Assembly: GCF_000344155.1 (NCBI RefSeq)
Contig: NZ_BAOQ01000025.1
Coordinates: 1-64,000 of the forward strand
Origin: Gordonia paraffinivorans NBRC 108238
GTDB taxonomy: Bacteria; Actinomycetota; Actinomycetes; Mycobacteriales; Mycobacteriaceae
DNA: 64,000 bases
Direction: 5' to 3'
The notes under the pieces were generated by a model that saw nothing but the letters and a program-made list of their open reading frames with translations, made no database searches and was not told the DNA's origin. Shown in pieces: positions 17,449 to 26,287 of this stretch. Made by a program: the position numbers and the translations under genes. The stretch's first letter is position 1, and every line of letters begins with the position of its first letter.

Positions 17449-20400
17449 CTTCGGGCACCACCCTGATCGGGCCGGGTCGCGACCAACCCCAGGTGGTCGC
17501 CGAGCCGGTCATCACGTCTGCCGGCCGCGCCTGCGGCTCCAGCGGGTCGAGTCGCTGCAGGTTTCCCCACTCGCGATACCAGTCGTCGTCGAGATAGGTC
17601 GCCATCGTCGACGGCCGGGTCAGCGCCTCGACCGTCGTCAGCAGGCCGCCGTCCTCGGTGGCCATCCAGGTCTTGGACTGCGAGTTGGCGAGCCACGACT
17701 CGGGAAGGATCCGCCAGTCGGGGATGTCGTAGATGCCGTCGTGTGCGGTCATCGGTCGCTGGCACGGGAACCACGCGCCGGCGGCGAAGTCGATGAGCAC
17801 CGGATCGGTGGATCCGACGACCGACTGCAGCGTCTGCAGCTGCGGCGCGCGCGGAGGCGTGATCGCCAGCCACTGGTCGGCGTCGAGGTTGTTGTCCTTG
17901 GCGACGATCCGCAGCACGGTCGCCTCGGCGGGCACCCGGTCCATCGGGATGCGCAGGTTGCGCCACGGTCGGTTGGTGCGCTCCGGGTCGATCGGGATCG
18001 CGGGCGCGCCGACCTGGACGAACTCCCCGTTCTCCTCGCGGCCGAACTCCACCTGCAGCGACTGGCCGAAGATCGGCACGCCGTCGCGGTCGAGGGTGAA
18101 GACGGCGCCGGCCGCGGTGATGACGATCAGCGGCGAGGCGTCCCGCTCCGGCAGGCGGTACCAGCCGGTGGTCAACGACGCCTGGCCGTCGGTGGTCTCG
18201 AAGCTGCCCATCACCGGGGTCGTCTTCGGGTCGAGTCCGTAGGGCAGCGCGGCGGTGGAGCCGTTGACGCCCGCGGGGCCGAAGCCGCCCGCGGTGCCGG
18301 GGTTGGAACCGTAGACGATGAAAGTCTTCGACAGGTCCGCCGAGGTGTTCATGGCGCCCGGCTTCTGCGCACCGGCCTGCGGTGTGAGGTCGGGCTTGAC
18401 CCCGTTGGCGCTGAAGCCGTGGGAGTCGCCCTCCAGGGTCCTGGTCGCCGAGCCGTTCACCGGGGCGAGCATGCCCTTGTTGGGGTCCGGTTCGACGAGG
18501 ACCGCGTCGGCCATCGCGCAGGTGTCGCCCCGCAACGACTTCAGGTTGCTCGACAGCACGGTGAACGTGTCGGCGCGGCTGACCGCCGCCTTGGCGAAGA
18601 CCACCAGCTCGCAGACGACGATGATCACGGCGATGACCGCGATCGGCGCCGAGGCGATGCCCACCCGCCAGCCGGCCGGCGCGGCTCCCTCGGCGTGCGA
18701 CAGCCCGGTCTCGGAGACGTAGTCCATCCGCAGGTGCTGCCAGACGGCGAAGACCAGCGCGACGACGGCCAGCGCGAGCAGGATCGTCGACGCCTGCATG
18801 CCGGCGACCACCGGGGCCTTGTCGAACCAGGCGATGCCGAAGTTGTACGGCCACGGCCAGGCGTTCTTGCCGGCGGCCGCGGCGGCGCAGGCCACGAGCA
18901 GGCCGGCGATCAGGATGGACAGGTTGCGCAGGGTGCGCTGTGCGGCCTGGCCGATCGCCACACACGCGACGGCGGCGAGCGCGGCGCCGAGCCCGGCGAA
19001 GATGCCGAACTGGATCGTCCACTTGGTGGGCGTGAACGACAGCAGCAGGATGGTCAGCAGGGATGCGCCGAGGGCGCGCCAGACCGCTCCCGGGTCGACA
19101 CCGTCGATCCGCTTGCGGCGCAACATGATCGCCAGCACCAGGAACAGCGACACGGCGAACAGCAGTACCGGGATGCGGCGGGCGAGTGCGCCGTCGGTGG
19201 TGTTGACGGCGAGGAAGTAGTAGCGCAGCAGCTCCTGGTACCAGGCGAGGGTCGGGCCCACCGTGTAGCGGATGCGCAGGGCCTCGAACACCGTCGCCAG
19301 CGTCTGGTCGCGGAACACGACGATCACGACCGCGGCGCAGGCGCCCAGGATCGGGGCGAGCAGCGGCAGCAGGCCGTTCTCGCGGCGTCGCCGGACCAGG
19401 ATGCGCAGCATCGGTCGCGCACTCGCGATGAGCAGCGCCAGGGCGACCAGACCGTGCGGGGCGAGAGCGAAGGTCATCAACGCGGCGCCTGCGGCCAGCG
19501 CCGCGGGCAGCATGCGCCGGGTGGAGACGGCCACTTCCACCGCCCACCAGGTCAGCAGCGTGCCGAGGACGATGATGCCCTCGCTGCGCAGACCCGAGCA
19601 CATCGGCAGCCAGAAGGCGAGGAACACCGCGGCGGCGGTGAGCATCGCCCACTGCGACCGCCGTACCGCGGCCCCGAGCCGCGGCAGCAGCACGCGACTG
19701 AGGATGAACCACGACGCCAGACCCGCGACGAGCGCCGGCAGGCGCATCCACAGTCCGGTGGTCGAGATCGCCGACCAGTGGGCGAGGAAGTCGTAGTACC
19801 AGTCGAACGGCGCCTCGGGGATGCCGTAGTAGCGGTAGTAGTTCGCCAGGTATCCCGCGTCGCCTGCGTTGCGACCCATGTTCAGGATGTAGCCGTCGTC
19901 GGGGGAGCCCGCGCCCAGGAACTGCCACACCACCAGGGTCAGCGTGACGCCGATGTCGGTCGGCGTGGGTCGCAGCTCCTTGCCCCACCTCATCCTGCTG
20001 CCGATCCGGCGGTGGTAGCCGTGGAGGCGGTCGAGCCGGGCGACGGCGATCAGGGCCGCGATCGCGGACAGGATGCCGACGATCATCACCAGCAGCTTGA
20101 CGACCGACGGCGACGAGTCGAAGCGGTCGTCGATCTCGATGCGCACGTCGATTCCCGAATCCCGGACCTGTGCGGTGCCCAGGCCGGTGAACACGCCCGC
20201 GATCTGCGGATTCTGGGATGGTTCGGCGAACCCGACGTCACCGCCGCCGGCGGTGGCCGGTCCCGGCGGGAGTCCGACGAACCGGGCCCCCGTGGTGGTG
20301 GCGTCGGAGAAGATCCGCAGCGTCTCGCAACCGCCCAGGGCGTCCCGGGGAACCGAGGCGAGGGTCTTGTTGCGGTTGGTGACCGTCACGGTCGCGGCGT

Positions 20401-20809
20401 CGGCGACCACGAAGAGCCCGTTCTCGCGGGCCTTCGAGGCGCCGGCGGGCATCGTGGACAGGACCGTGGTGGCCTTGTCGCCCGGCGTGGACGCGAGGAC
20501 GCGGCACGGGATGGTGATCTGCAGATCCTGCGCGGTCTGGGCGACCAGCGGTGCGGTGACCGACGCCGAACCGGATCCGAGCTCCTGGCCCTGCGGCCAC
20601 GTGATCGACGCCGTCGACGTGCTGACCGGTAGGAACGGGGTCAGGACACCGGCGACGACCGCGACCAGTCCGGCGACCGTGGCGACGATGGCCGCGGTGC
20701 GGGACGAGGAGGCGGAGGACTGCTCGGGAGAGGCTTCGGCGCCGACGGTGGGTTCGTCTGATTCGGAGACTCCAGGCGACTTCGGCACAGGCGCATCGTA
20801 GTCAGCCAA
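17441..20809 (-). CDS. embA: Arabinofuranosyltransferase, second EmbA-type paralogue
   Basis: An 1122-aa Emb-family protein. It resembles EmbA types at the catalytic loop, GAGSPDDGYILNMGR (Asp304-Asp305; Met311 at the Mtb EmbB-306 position), followed by NYYRYYGIPEAPFDWYY. N-terminal anchor, multiple membrane helices and the C-terminal binding domain ending GWSRPGPIRV are all present, so it looks intact. In known systems EmbA pairs with EmbB to branch arabinogalactan; the 8-bp overlap with the next gene makes that pairing likely here. The start is uncertain: the longest frame begins with TTG at 20809 without a clear ribosome site, and GTG 20788 is the alternative. Confidence 0.88.
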   Translation of the reverse strand: MADYDAPVPKSPGVSESDEPTVGAEASPEQSSASSSRTAAIVATVAGLVAVVAGVLTPFLPVSTSTASITWPQGQELGSGSASVTAPLVAQTAQDLQITIPCRVLASTPGDKATTVLSTMPAGASKARENGLFVVADAATVTVTNRNKTLASVPRDALGGCETLRIFSDATTTGARFVGLPPGPATAGGGDVGFAEPSQNPQIAGVFTGLGTAQVRDSGIDVRIEIDDRFDSSPSVVKLLVMIVGILSAIAALIAVARLDRLHGYHRRIGSRMRWGKELRPTPTDIGVTLTLVVWQFLGAGSPDDGYILNMGRNAGDAGYLANYYRYYGIPEAPFDWYYDFLAHWSAISTTGLWMRLPALVAGLASWFILSRVLLPRLGAAVRRSQWAMLTAAAVFLAFWLPMCSGLRSEGIIVLGTLLTWWAVEVAVSTRRMLPAALAAGAALMTFALAPHGLVALALLIASARPMLRILVRRRRENGLLPLLAPILGACAAVVIVVFRDQTLATVFEALRIRYTVGPTLAWYQELLRYYFLAVNTTDGALARRIPVLLFAVSLFLVLAIMLRRKRIDGVDPGAVWRALGASLLTILLLSFTPTKWTIQFGIFAGLGAALAAVACVAIGQAAQRTLRNLSILIAGLLVACAAAAAGKNAWPWPYNFGIAWFDKAPVVAGMQASTILLALAVVALVFAVWQHLRMDYVSETGLSHAEGAAPAGWRVGIASAPIAVIAVIIVVCELVVFAKAAVSRADTFTVLSSNLKSLRGDTCAMADAVLVEPDPNKGMLAPVNGSATRTLEGDSHGFSANGVKPDLTPQAGAQKPGAMNTSADLSKTFIVYGSNPGTAGGFGPAGVNGSTAALPYGLDPKTTPVMGSFETTDGQASLTTGWYRLPERDASPLIVITAAGAVFTLDRDGVPIFGQSLQVEFGREENGEFVQVGAPAIPIDPERTNRPWRNLRIPMDRVPAEATVLRIVAKDNNLDADQWLAITPPRAPQLQTLQSVVGSTDPVLIDFAAGAWFPCQRPMTAHDGIYDIPDWRILPESWLANSQSKTWMATEDGGLLTTVEALTRPSTMATYLDDDWYREWGNLQRLDPLEPQARPADVMTGSATTWGWSRPGPIRVVPEDD

Positions 20810-20866
20810 GCTGTGACAATCCCAAACCGTCGTGTTCCGGTCCGCTCCCCGTGGAGGCCCGGAGGG

Positions 20867-22081
20867 TCAGGCGAACCGGGCCAGGATCGAGTGCACGGCC
20901 TGGGTGACGGTCATCCGGTCGTAGGTCTGCACGAACTCGAAGGTGCGCTCGAGGTCGGGGCCGGCGTCGTGCTGGTCGCGGGCGGACAGCAGCGCGGCGA
21001 AGTGCGGTCCGAGGACCGCCACCGTCCACTCGTTGACCAGGTCGTCCTCGGGGTCGAGGGGCGCCCGGTGCACGTTGCCGTCGCGGATGTCGGGGAGTCC
21101 GACGCCGTAGACGCCGGCCAGGCCGGTCCTCTCCGACATCTCGCGCCACCGCTTGGCGGTGCGCGGTGTGAAGTGCTTGGCGAACTGGAAGGTGCCCAGC
21201 ACGATCGCGGCGCCGCCGATCGCGGCCTGGTGCTCGAGCGCCTTGCTCATCTCGACGAGCAGGCGCTTGTTGCCCATCCTGGGTTCGATGGACGTCGACG
21301 CGATCCGGTACGGGGTCGACTTGTCGGGGTCCGGGGTGGTCCACACCGGCATGTCGGGCAACGGGACGATGGTCCGGCCGGACAGCACGGCCGGGTCGGA
21401 GACCGGGGGATAGAGGTCGCCGATGCCGAATGCGGCGCCCATCGTCTGGGCGGTGACCCGGCTGGATTCGTCGTCGACGCCCTCGGCGATCACCACGGCG
21501 TGGCTGCGTTCGGTGTGCGCGGCCAGCGCGTGCGCGAGCTGGGCGGAATCGGCCGAGGCCTGCCGACGGAGGAGGTCGGGGCCGGTGACGATGATGTCCG
21601 GCTCGACCAGCGACAGCAGGGTCGCGGCGTGCTCGCTGCGGACGAGGCCGTCGACGCAGATGATCTTGCCCGCCTTACGGGCGCGGGCCACGCGGGCGAG
21701 GACGCGCTGCGGGCTGCGCTCGACGGCGTCCGGGAGCACGACCATCACGTGGCGTTCCAGCGTGCGGGTGGTCTCGTCGTCGAGGTCGTCGATGAGGTCC
21801 AGGTCGAGGTTGACCAGCAGCGGCAGGATCTTGGCGATCGACTGAGCGCGCGGGCTGGTGGCCATCTTGCGCTTGCGCTGGTCGAGGACAGGATGCTCCT
21901 CGACGAGGCGGGCGGCGCGCTTGAGAGCGGCGGCGGTGGCCAGGCGGGTGCCCGATGGTCCGCGGAGCTGCAGCTCGACGGCCGCGAGGGCGCCGTCGGA
22001 CAGCCGGCAGACCGGCGCGAACTGCATGTCGAGCTCTAGATCGTCGAACAGGGTGAATGTTCGTGCCTCGGCGTCGGTCAC
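20867..22081 (-). CDS. EAL-like (degenerate) plus DICT sensory domain protein
   Basis: A 404-aa soluble protein. Residues ~10-235 have the outline of a c-di-GMP phosphodiesterase EAL domain (LDLDLIDDL, VDGLVRSEH, IAEGVDDESS, GIGDLYPP). The signature EAL motif is replaced by ELQLRG and most metal ligands are not visible, so it probably binds rather than cuts a ligand. Residues ~250-400 resemble the DICT sensory domain (ALEHQAAIGGAAIVLGTFQ, HFTPRTAKRWREM, WTVAVLGPHFAALL). It lies 57 nt upstream of the second embA-embB pair on the same strand, and a terminator isolates it from dps. A shared transcript with those emb genes is therefore plausible. The role is unknown; a wall-stress or light/redox sensor is only a guess. 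Confidence 0.65.
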   Translation of the reverse strand: MTDAEARTFTLFDDLELDMQFAPVCRLSDGALAAVELQLRGPSGTRLATAAALKRAARLVEEHPVLDQRKRKMATSPRAQSIAKILPLLVNLDLDLIDDLDDETTRTLERHVMVVLPDAVERSPQRVLARVARARKAGKIICVDGLVRSEHAATLLSLVEPDIIVTGPDLLRRQASADSAQLAHALAAHTERSHAVVIAEGVDDESSRVTAQTMGAAFGIGDLYPPVSDPAVLSGRTIVPLPDMPVWTTPDPDKSTPYRIASTSIEPRMGNKRLLVEMSKALEHQAAIGGAAIVLGTFQFAKHFTPRTAKRWREMSERTGLAGVYGVGLPDIRDGNVHRAPLDPEDDLVNEWTVAVLGPHFAALLSARDQHDAGPDLERTFEFVQTYDRMTVTQAVHSILARFA

Positions 22082-22155
22082 ACGTACCTCCCTCTCGAAG
22101 CGAAGGTGCCCCGATGGATGCGATGGACGCGGGTTCTACACATCCTGTTCAACGG

Positions 22156-22191
22156 CGAGATGCCTGTGCACAAGCCTACACAGGCATCTCG
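22156..22191 (-). terminator. Terminator after dps
   Basis: A 13-bp perfect stem (CGAGATGCCTGTG / CACAGGCATCTCG, arms 22156-22168 and 22179-22191) lies 35 nt past the dps stop. It separates dps from the EAL/DICT gene. Confidence 0.65.
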
Positions 22192-22225
22192 TCGTCAGGG
22201 GCGGTGAACGGACGTGGGAGGCGGG

Positions 22226-22765
22226 TCAGCGCGCGGCGTCGGCGGCTTCCTGCTCGCCGGAGGCCCCCGCGTGCTTCAGCTCGCCGGTGTAGCTCTCCAG
22301 GTGGGCGCGCACGAACCACTGGAACTTCTCCAGCTCGGCGGTCTGGCCGATGAGGACGTCCTCGGTGATCGGGTCGAGCTCGCCGATCTTGTCGATGGCG
22401 TCGCGATGGGAGGTCACGAACCCGTCGTAGACGAGGTCGAGGGCGCCGAGATGGGCCTGGGCGGTGTCGCGGCCGATCGAGTAGTCACTCCAGCTGCGGT
22501 CGTCCTCGATGGCCTTGGCGGTCCCCTTGGGCGAGGAGCCGAGGGTCGCGATGCGCTCGGCGACGGTGTCGGCGTAGCCGCGGACGAGCTCGACCTGCGG
22601 GTCGATCATCTCGTGCACGCCGATGAAGTTGGCCCCCACCACGTTCCAGTGGATGTGCTTGAGCGTGAGGTGGAGATCGTTGAGGGCGCTGAGGCGCTCC
22701 TGCAGAATCCCGGCCACCTCGTCGGCTGCTTCGGTACTGAGTCCTGGTGCCGTGAACTTGGTCAT
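22226..22765 (-). CDS. dps: Dps-family DNA-binding ferritin
   Basis: A 179-aa ferritin-like four-helix protein. It shows the Dps signature KHIHWNVVGANFIGVHEM, whose His and Asp/Glu residues form the inter-subunit ferroxidase site together with the D and E of the DRSWSDY region. Dps dodecamers oxidise and store iron and protect DNA under starvation and peroxide stress. I took ATG 22765 (MTKFTAPGL); the longer frame to 22888 adds an unconserved Arg/Pro-rich stretch. It sits between the two emb blocks on the same strand, with hairpins on both sides, so it is probably its own transcript. Confidence 0.9.
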   Translation of the reverse strand: MTKFTAPGLSTEAADEVAGILQERLSALNDLHLTLKHIHWNVVGANFIGVHEMIDPQVELVRGYADTVAERIATLGSSPKGTAKAIEDDRSWSDYSIGRDTAQAHLGALDLVYDGFVTSHRDAIDKIGELDPITEDVLIGQTAELEKFQWFVRAHLESYTGELKHAGASGEQEAADAAR

Positions 22766-22874
22766 GGCTTCGACGCTAGGCGTGACGGGCCGCGGCGACG
22801 AGGCCCGACGACGATGAGAGACGCAACCGAGACTGCGGGTCACGAGGGGGTCACGAAGCAGGCCGGCGGGGTTT

Positions 22875-22914
22875 GGGCAGGGGTGCACGGGGTAGCCGCG
22901 TCACGCCCCTGCCC
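22875..22914 (-). terminator. Possible terminator after first embB
   Basis: A 9-bp stem (GGGCAGGGG / CCCCTGCCC) with a 22-nt loop in the 165-nt gap between the embB stop and the dps start. Confidence 0.4.
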
Positions 22915-22930
22915 GCCCGGGCGAGGACCG

Positions 22931-25900
22931 TCAGGCGTATCCGCTCGACCGCATCGGAGCCGGGTCGTACAGGCCGGAGCGCCGGGCCTCGCCGAGGTCG
23001 ATGTGCGCCGGCGGCGCCGGGATGATCTCGGTGAACTTCTGCAGGCCGCCCCAGTCGCGTCCCCAGTTGTTGCGCAGGTACGTCGGCATCAGGGTCGGGC
23101 GCAGCATCGCCTCGGTGATGCCCAGCGGACCGCCCGCGGTGCCCGACATCCAGGTCTGGCTGTTCTTCCGGGTGGCCTCGGCGTCGGGCATGATCCGCCA
23201 CTTCGGCACCTCGAGGACGCCGTTGCGGACCTTCATCGGCTGCTGGCAGGGGAACACGAAGCCCGGCAGCCAGTCGATGAACACCGGATCGGTCGTGCCG
23301 ACCACGTCGTTGAGCGTCTTCAGCTCGCTGACGCGCGGCGGGGTGATCGCCACCCAATCCGCCGCCGAGGTGTCGGCGACCTGGATGCGCACGACGTCGG
23401 CCTCCGGGGCGTCGGCCAGCGGGAACCGCAGGTTGCGCCAGGTCGGGGCCTCGCCGATGTCGATCGGGAACATCGTGCCCACCGGCATCACGCGGCCGCC
23501 CGGGCCGAGGCGGCCGAACTCGGCGAGCACCTTCTGTCCGCGGTGAACCACGCCGATGCCGTCGACGGCCTCGACCTGGCCGGCGACCGCGATCGTCAGC
23601 AACGGGGCATCGGCCGAGCGCGGCGGCATCCGGTACCAGTCGGTGGTCAGCGAGGCGGTGCCCGACGGCGAGCCGTAGCTGCCGAGGACCGGCGTCACGG
23701 CGGGGTTGAGGCCGAAGGGCAGGCGCACCGTCGAGCCGTTGATGCCGCGCACGCCGCGGCCGCCCTCGGTGCCTCCCTGGGCCGACGACGAGTCCGCCGA
23801 CTCGTCGGCGCCGGCCCCGCTTTGTGCGGTGTTCTGCGCACTCGAGGTGGCCGAGTCGTCGTCGACGGTGGCATCCACCGAGAGCTTGTTCGGGACCCCG
23901 TTCGGGCTGAAGCCCTCCGCGTCCGGGCCGGCCAGCGCGGCTGCGATGCCCGGGGCGGGGCGGCCGCCGACCGCGGCCGGCTCGAGCAGACCCGCGTTCG
24001 GATCGGCCTCGACGAGGACGTCGTTGGCCAGACCGCACGAATTGCCGGCCAGCGCACGGGCGTTCGACTTCATCCACGACCACGAATCGCGCTGCGCGTA
24101 GGCGCCCTTGGCGAACGAGGCGACCATGAACAGCACCATCAGGCCCGAGATCACCGGCAGCGGCGAGAACTTCAGCTTCGAGTACCAGTGGTCGCCGCCG
24201 CGGGTGCGGGTCTGCTCGTCGACGAAGTCGTCGCGGAAGTGGAACCACAGGCCGGCCAGCGCGGTGACGACCGCGGCGGCCAGGATCAGCCAGGCGATCT
24301 CGACACCGGCCAGGGTCGGCGGCCGGTCCCACCAGGGCACGCCGTAGCTGCCGACGAACCACCAGCCGTTGGTGCCGGAGAAGGATATGCCGGTGACGGC
24401 CAGGACGGCGGCGGCGAAGAACGTGCGGTTGCGGCGCGAGCGCAGGATGGCCGGGGCCATCATGGCGCCGGCGGCGGCCGCGAGGCCCGCCGCGATGCCG
24501 GCGTACACGCCGAAGTGGTGGGTCCACTTGGTCGGGGTGAACGCGATGAAGAACATCGTGCCGAAGGTGACCGCGATCAGGCGCCAGATCGGTGCGCGCG
24601 AGACGCCGTTCGGGTGCTCGCGACGCAGCAGTCGCAACAGCACGACGAACAGGCACAGGATCATCATCAGCACACCGAAGCGGCGCGACAGCGTGCCGTC
24701 GGCGGTGGGCAGGATGAGGTAGTAGTACCGGATCGGCTCCTGCCACCACTCGAGCGTCGGGCCGACGTCGGAGGCGACCTTGTTGCCCGCGATCAGCGGG
24801 GCGAGCGGCTGGTCGAAGAAGATCTGGTAGAGCACCGCGGTGCCGGCGGCCAGGATCGGCGCCAGCATCGGCAGCAGCCCGTCGCGGGACCGCCGCGACA
24901 CCACGGTCTTGATGATCGGGCGGATGCCCGCGAGCAGCGCCGCCACGGCCATGAGGCCACCGGGCGCGAGGGCGAGGGTGAATGCGGCGGTCACCACCGC
25001 GACCGCATACGGCAGCAGGCGGCGCGTGGCGATGGCGCGCTCCACGCAGCACCAGGTCAGCAGGGCCCCGACGGCCTCGGCGGGCTCGGGACGCAGGCCG
25101 TTGTTGAACGGAAGCCAGATCGCCAGGTACACGAAGGCCGCCGACCACACCGCCGGGGTGCTGTTGCGGACCGCGCGACCCAGGCGCGGGATCACCTCAC
25201 GGCTGATCAGCCACCAGCCGAGCAGGCCGAGCAGGAAGGCGGGCAGGCGCATCCACGGCGCCGCCACGCTCACGTGCGACATCCAGGAGATCACCTGGAA
25301 GTGCCAGCCGAACGGGTCCTGCGGGACGCCGAAGTAGCGGAAGTAGTTGTCGGCGTAGCCGGCCTCGCTCGTGATGCGGCCGACGGTGAAGTTGTAGCCG
25401 TCGTCGGAGGTGTTCGCCCCGGCGAACCACCAGAACGCGAGGATGAGCAGCACCGCGATGTCGGGCGGGCGGATCGTCCACCAGCCCGCGGGCAGGAACC
25501 GCTTGTGCCGGCGGCCGTCCCGGTGGTCGAGGATGCCGAGCGCGACGAGCGAGGCGATCGTCATCAGGATGCCCAGCACGATCACCGCGAGCTTCAGCGG
25601 CGTGGGCGAACTGACGTAGCGGGTGTCGATCGTCGCGTGCAGCGACAGGCCGTCGCGCGAGACGCCGGCGGGCAGGTCGCTGTAGACGCCGACGATCTGC
25701 GGGCGCATCTCGTGGTCGGGGATGTCGAAGCTGTACAGGGCGCCGGTGCGCTCGTCGGGTTCCGGCATGCCCTCGATACGACCGGCGACGCCCTCGCCGT
25801 CGGCGTGGAAGACGATCCGGCAATCCGGATTCGACTGCGCCGCGGCGCGATCGGCGTTGAGGAGCACCACGTTGCGGTCGATCATCGTCAGCGCGTCCGC

Positions 25901-26287
25901 CGTCGCGCGGACGAACAGGCCGCGGGCGGAGGCGTCCTGCCCGCCCTCCGGGATCGTCGACAACAGGACGCCGCCCTGCTCGGGCAGGCGCGACGCCAGC
26001 GAACACGGCACCGACATGTCCATGTCGACGGGCACGAAGGCGACGAGCGGCGCGGCCACGTCGGACACCGAATCACCCTGCGGCCAGGACAGTTCGGCGG
26101 TCGTCTGGTTCACCGGCAGGATCGGCGTCACCACGGCCAGCAGGAAGCCGAGCAGGCCGGCGACGACGGCGACGATCTTCGCGGTCCGGTGATCACGCGA
26201 CCGTACTGCCCCGGTTCGTCCAGACGATGCCGGTTCGGACGAGGAGGCCGCCTGAGGCGTGGTGCTCGTGGGGTCGGATTCACTCAT
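22931..26287 (-). CDS. embB: Arabinofuranosyltransferase EmbB
   Basis: An 1118-aa Emb protein, third gene of the canonical embC-embA-embB run. The catalytic loop is GANTSDDGYNFTVGR (Asp295-Asp296), followed by NYFRYFGVPQDPFGW; the Mtb Met306 position is Val302. The hydrophobic profile and the C-terminal domain (GGLQKF to GLYDPAPMRSSGYA) are complete. A Ser/Asp/Ala-rich insertion of ~45 residues (about 795-840) precedes RGINGST, similar in place and make-up to the other EmbB-type protein. The product should polymerise and branch arabinogalactan arabinan. The ATG start overlaps the end of embA by 8 bp, exactly as in the second pair. Confidence 0.92.
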   Translation of the reverse strand: MSESDPTSTTPQAASSSEPASSGRTGAVRSRDHRTAKIVAVVAGLLGFLLAVVTPILPVNQTTAELSWPQGDSVSDVAAPLVAFVPVDMDMSVPCSLASRLPEQGGVLLSTIPEGGQDASARGLFVRATADALTMIDRNVVLLNADRAAAQSNPDCRIVFHADGEGVAGRIEGMPEPDERTGALYSFDIPDHEMRPQIVGVYSDLPAGVSRDGLSLHATIDTRYVSSPTPLKLAVIVLGILMTIASLVALGILDHRDGRRHKRFLPAGWWTIRPPDIAVLLILAFWWFAGANTSDDGYNFTVGRITSEAGYADNYFRYFGVPQDPFGWHFQVISWMSHVSVAAPWMRLPAFLLGLLGWWLISREVIPRLGRAVRNSTPAVWSAAFVYLAIWLPFNNGLRPEPAEAVGALLTWCCVERAIATRRLLPYAVAVVTAAFTLALAPGGLMAVAALLAGIRPIIKTVVSRRSRDGLLPMLAPILAAGTAVLYQIFFDQPLAPLIAGNKVASDVGPTLEWWQEPIRYYYLILPTADGTLSRRFGVLMMILCLFVVLLRLLRREHPNGVSRAPIWRLIAVTFGTMFFIAFTPTKWTHHFGVYAGIAAGLAAAAGAMMAPAILRSRRNRTFFAAAVLAVTGISFSGTNGWWFVGSYGVPWWDRPPTLAGVEIAWLILAAAVVTALAGLWFHFRDDFVDEQTRTRGGDHWYSKLKFSPLPVISGLMVLFMVASFAKGAYAQRDSWSWMKSNARALAGNSCGLANDVLVEADPNAGLLEPAAVGGRPAPGIAAALAGPDAEGFSPNGVPNKLSVDATVDDDSATSSAQNTAQSGAGADESADSSSAQGGTEGGRGVRGINGSTVRLPFGLNPAVTPVLGSYGSPSGTASLTTDWYRMPPRSADAPLLTIAVAGQVEAVDGIGVVHRGQKVLAEFGRLGPGGRVMPVGTMFPIDIGEAPTWRNLRFPLADAPEADVVRIQVADTSAADWVAITPPRVSELKTLNDVVGTTDPVFIDWLPGFVFPCQQPMKVRNGVLEVPKWRIMPDAEATRKNSQTWMSGTAGGPLGITEAMLRPTLMPTYLRNNWGRDWGGLQKFTEIIPAPPAHIDLGEARRSGLYDPAPMRSSGYA

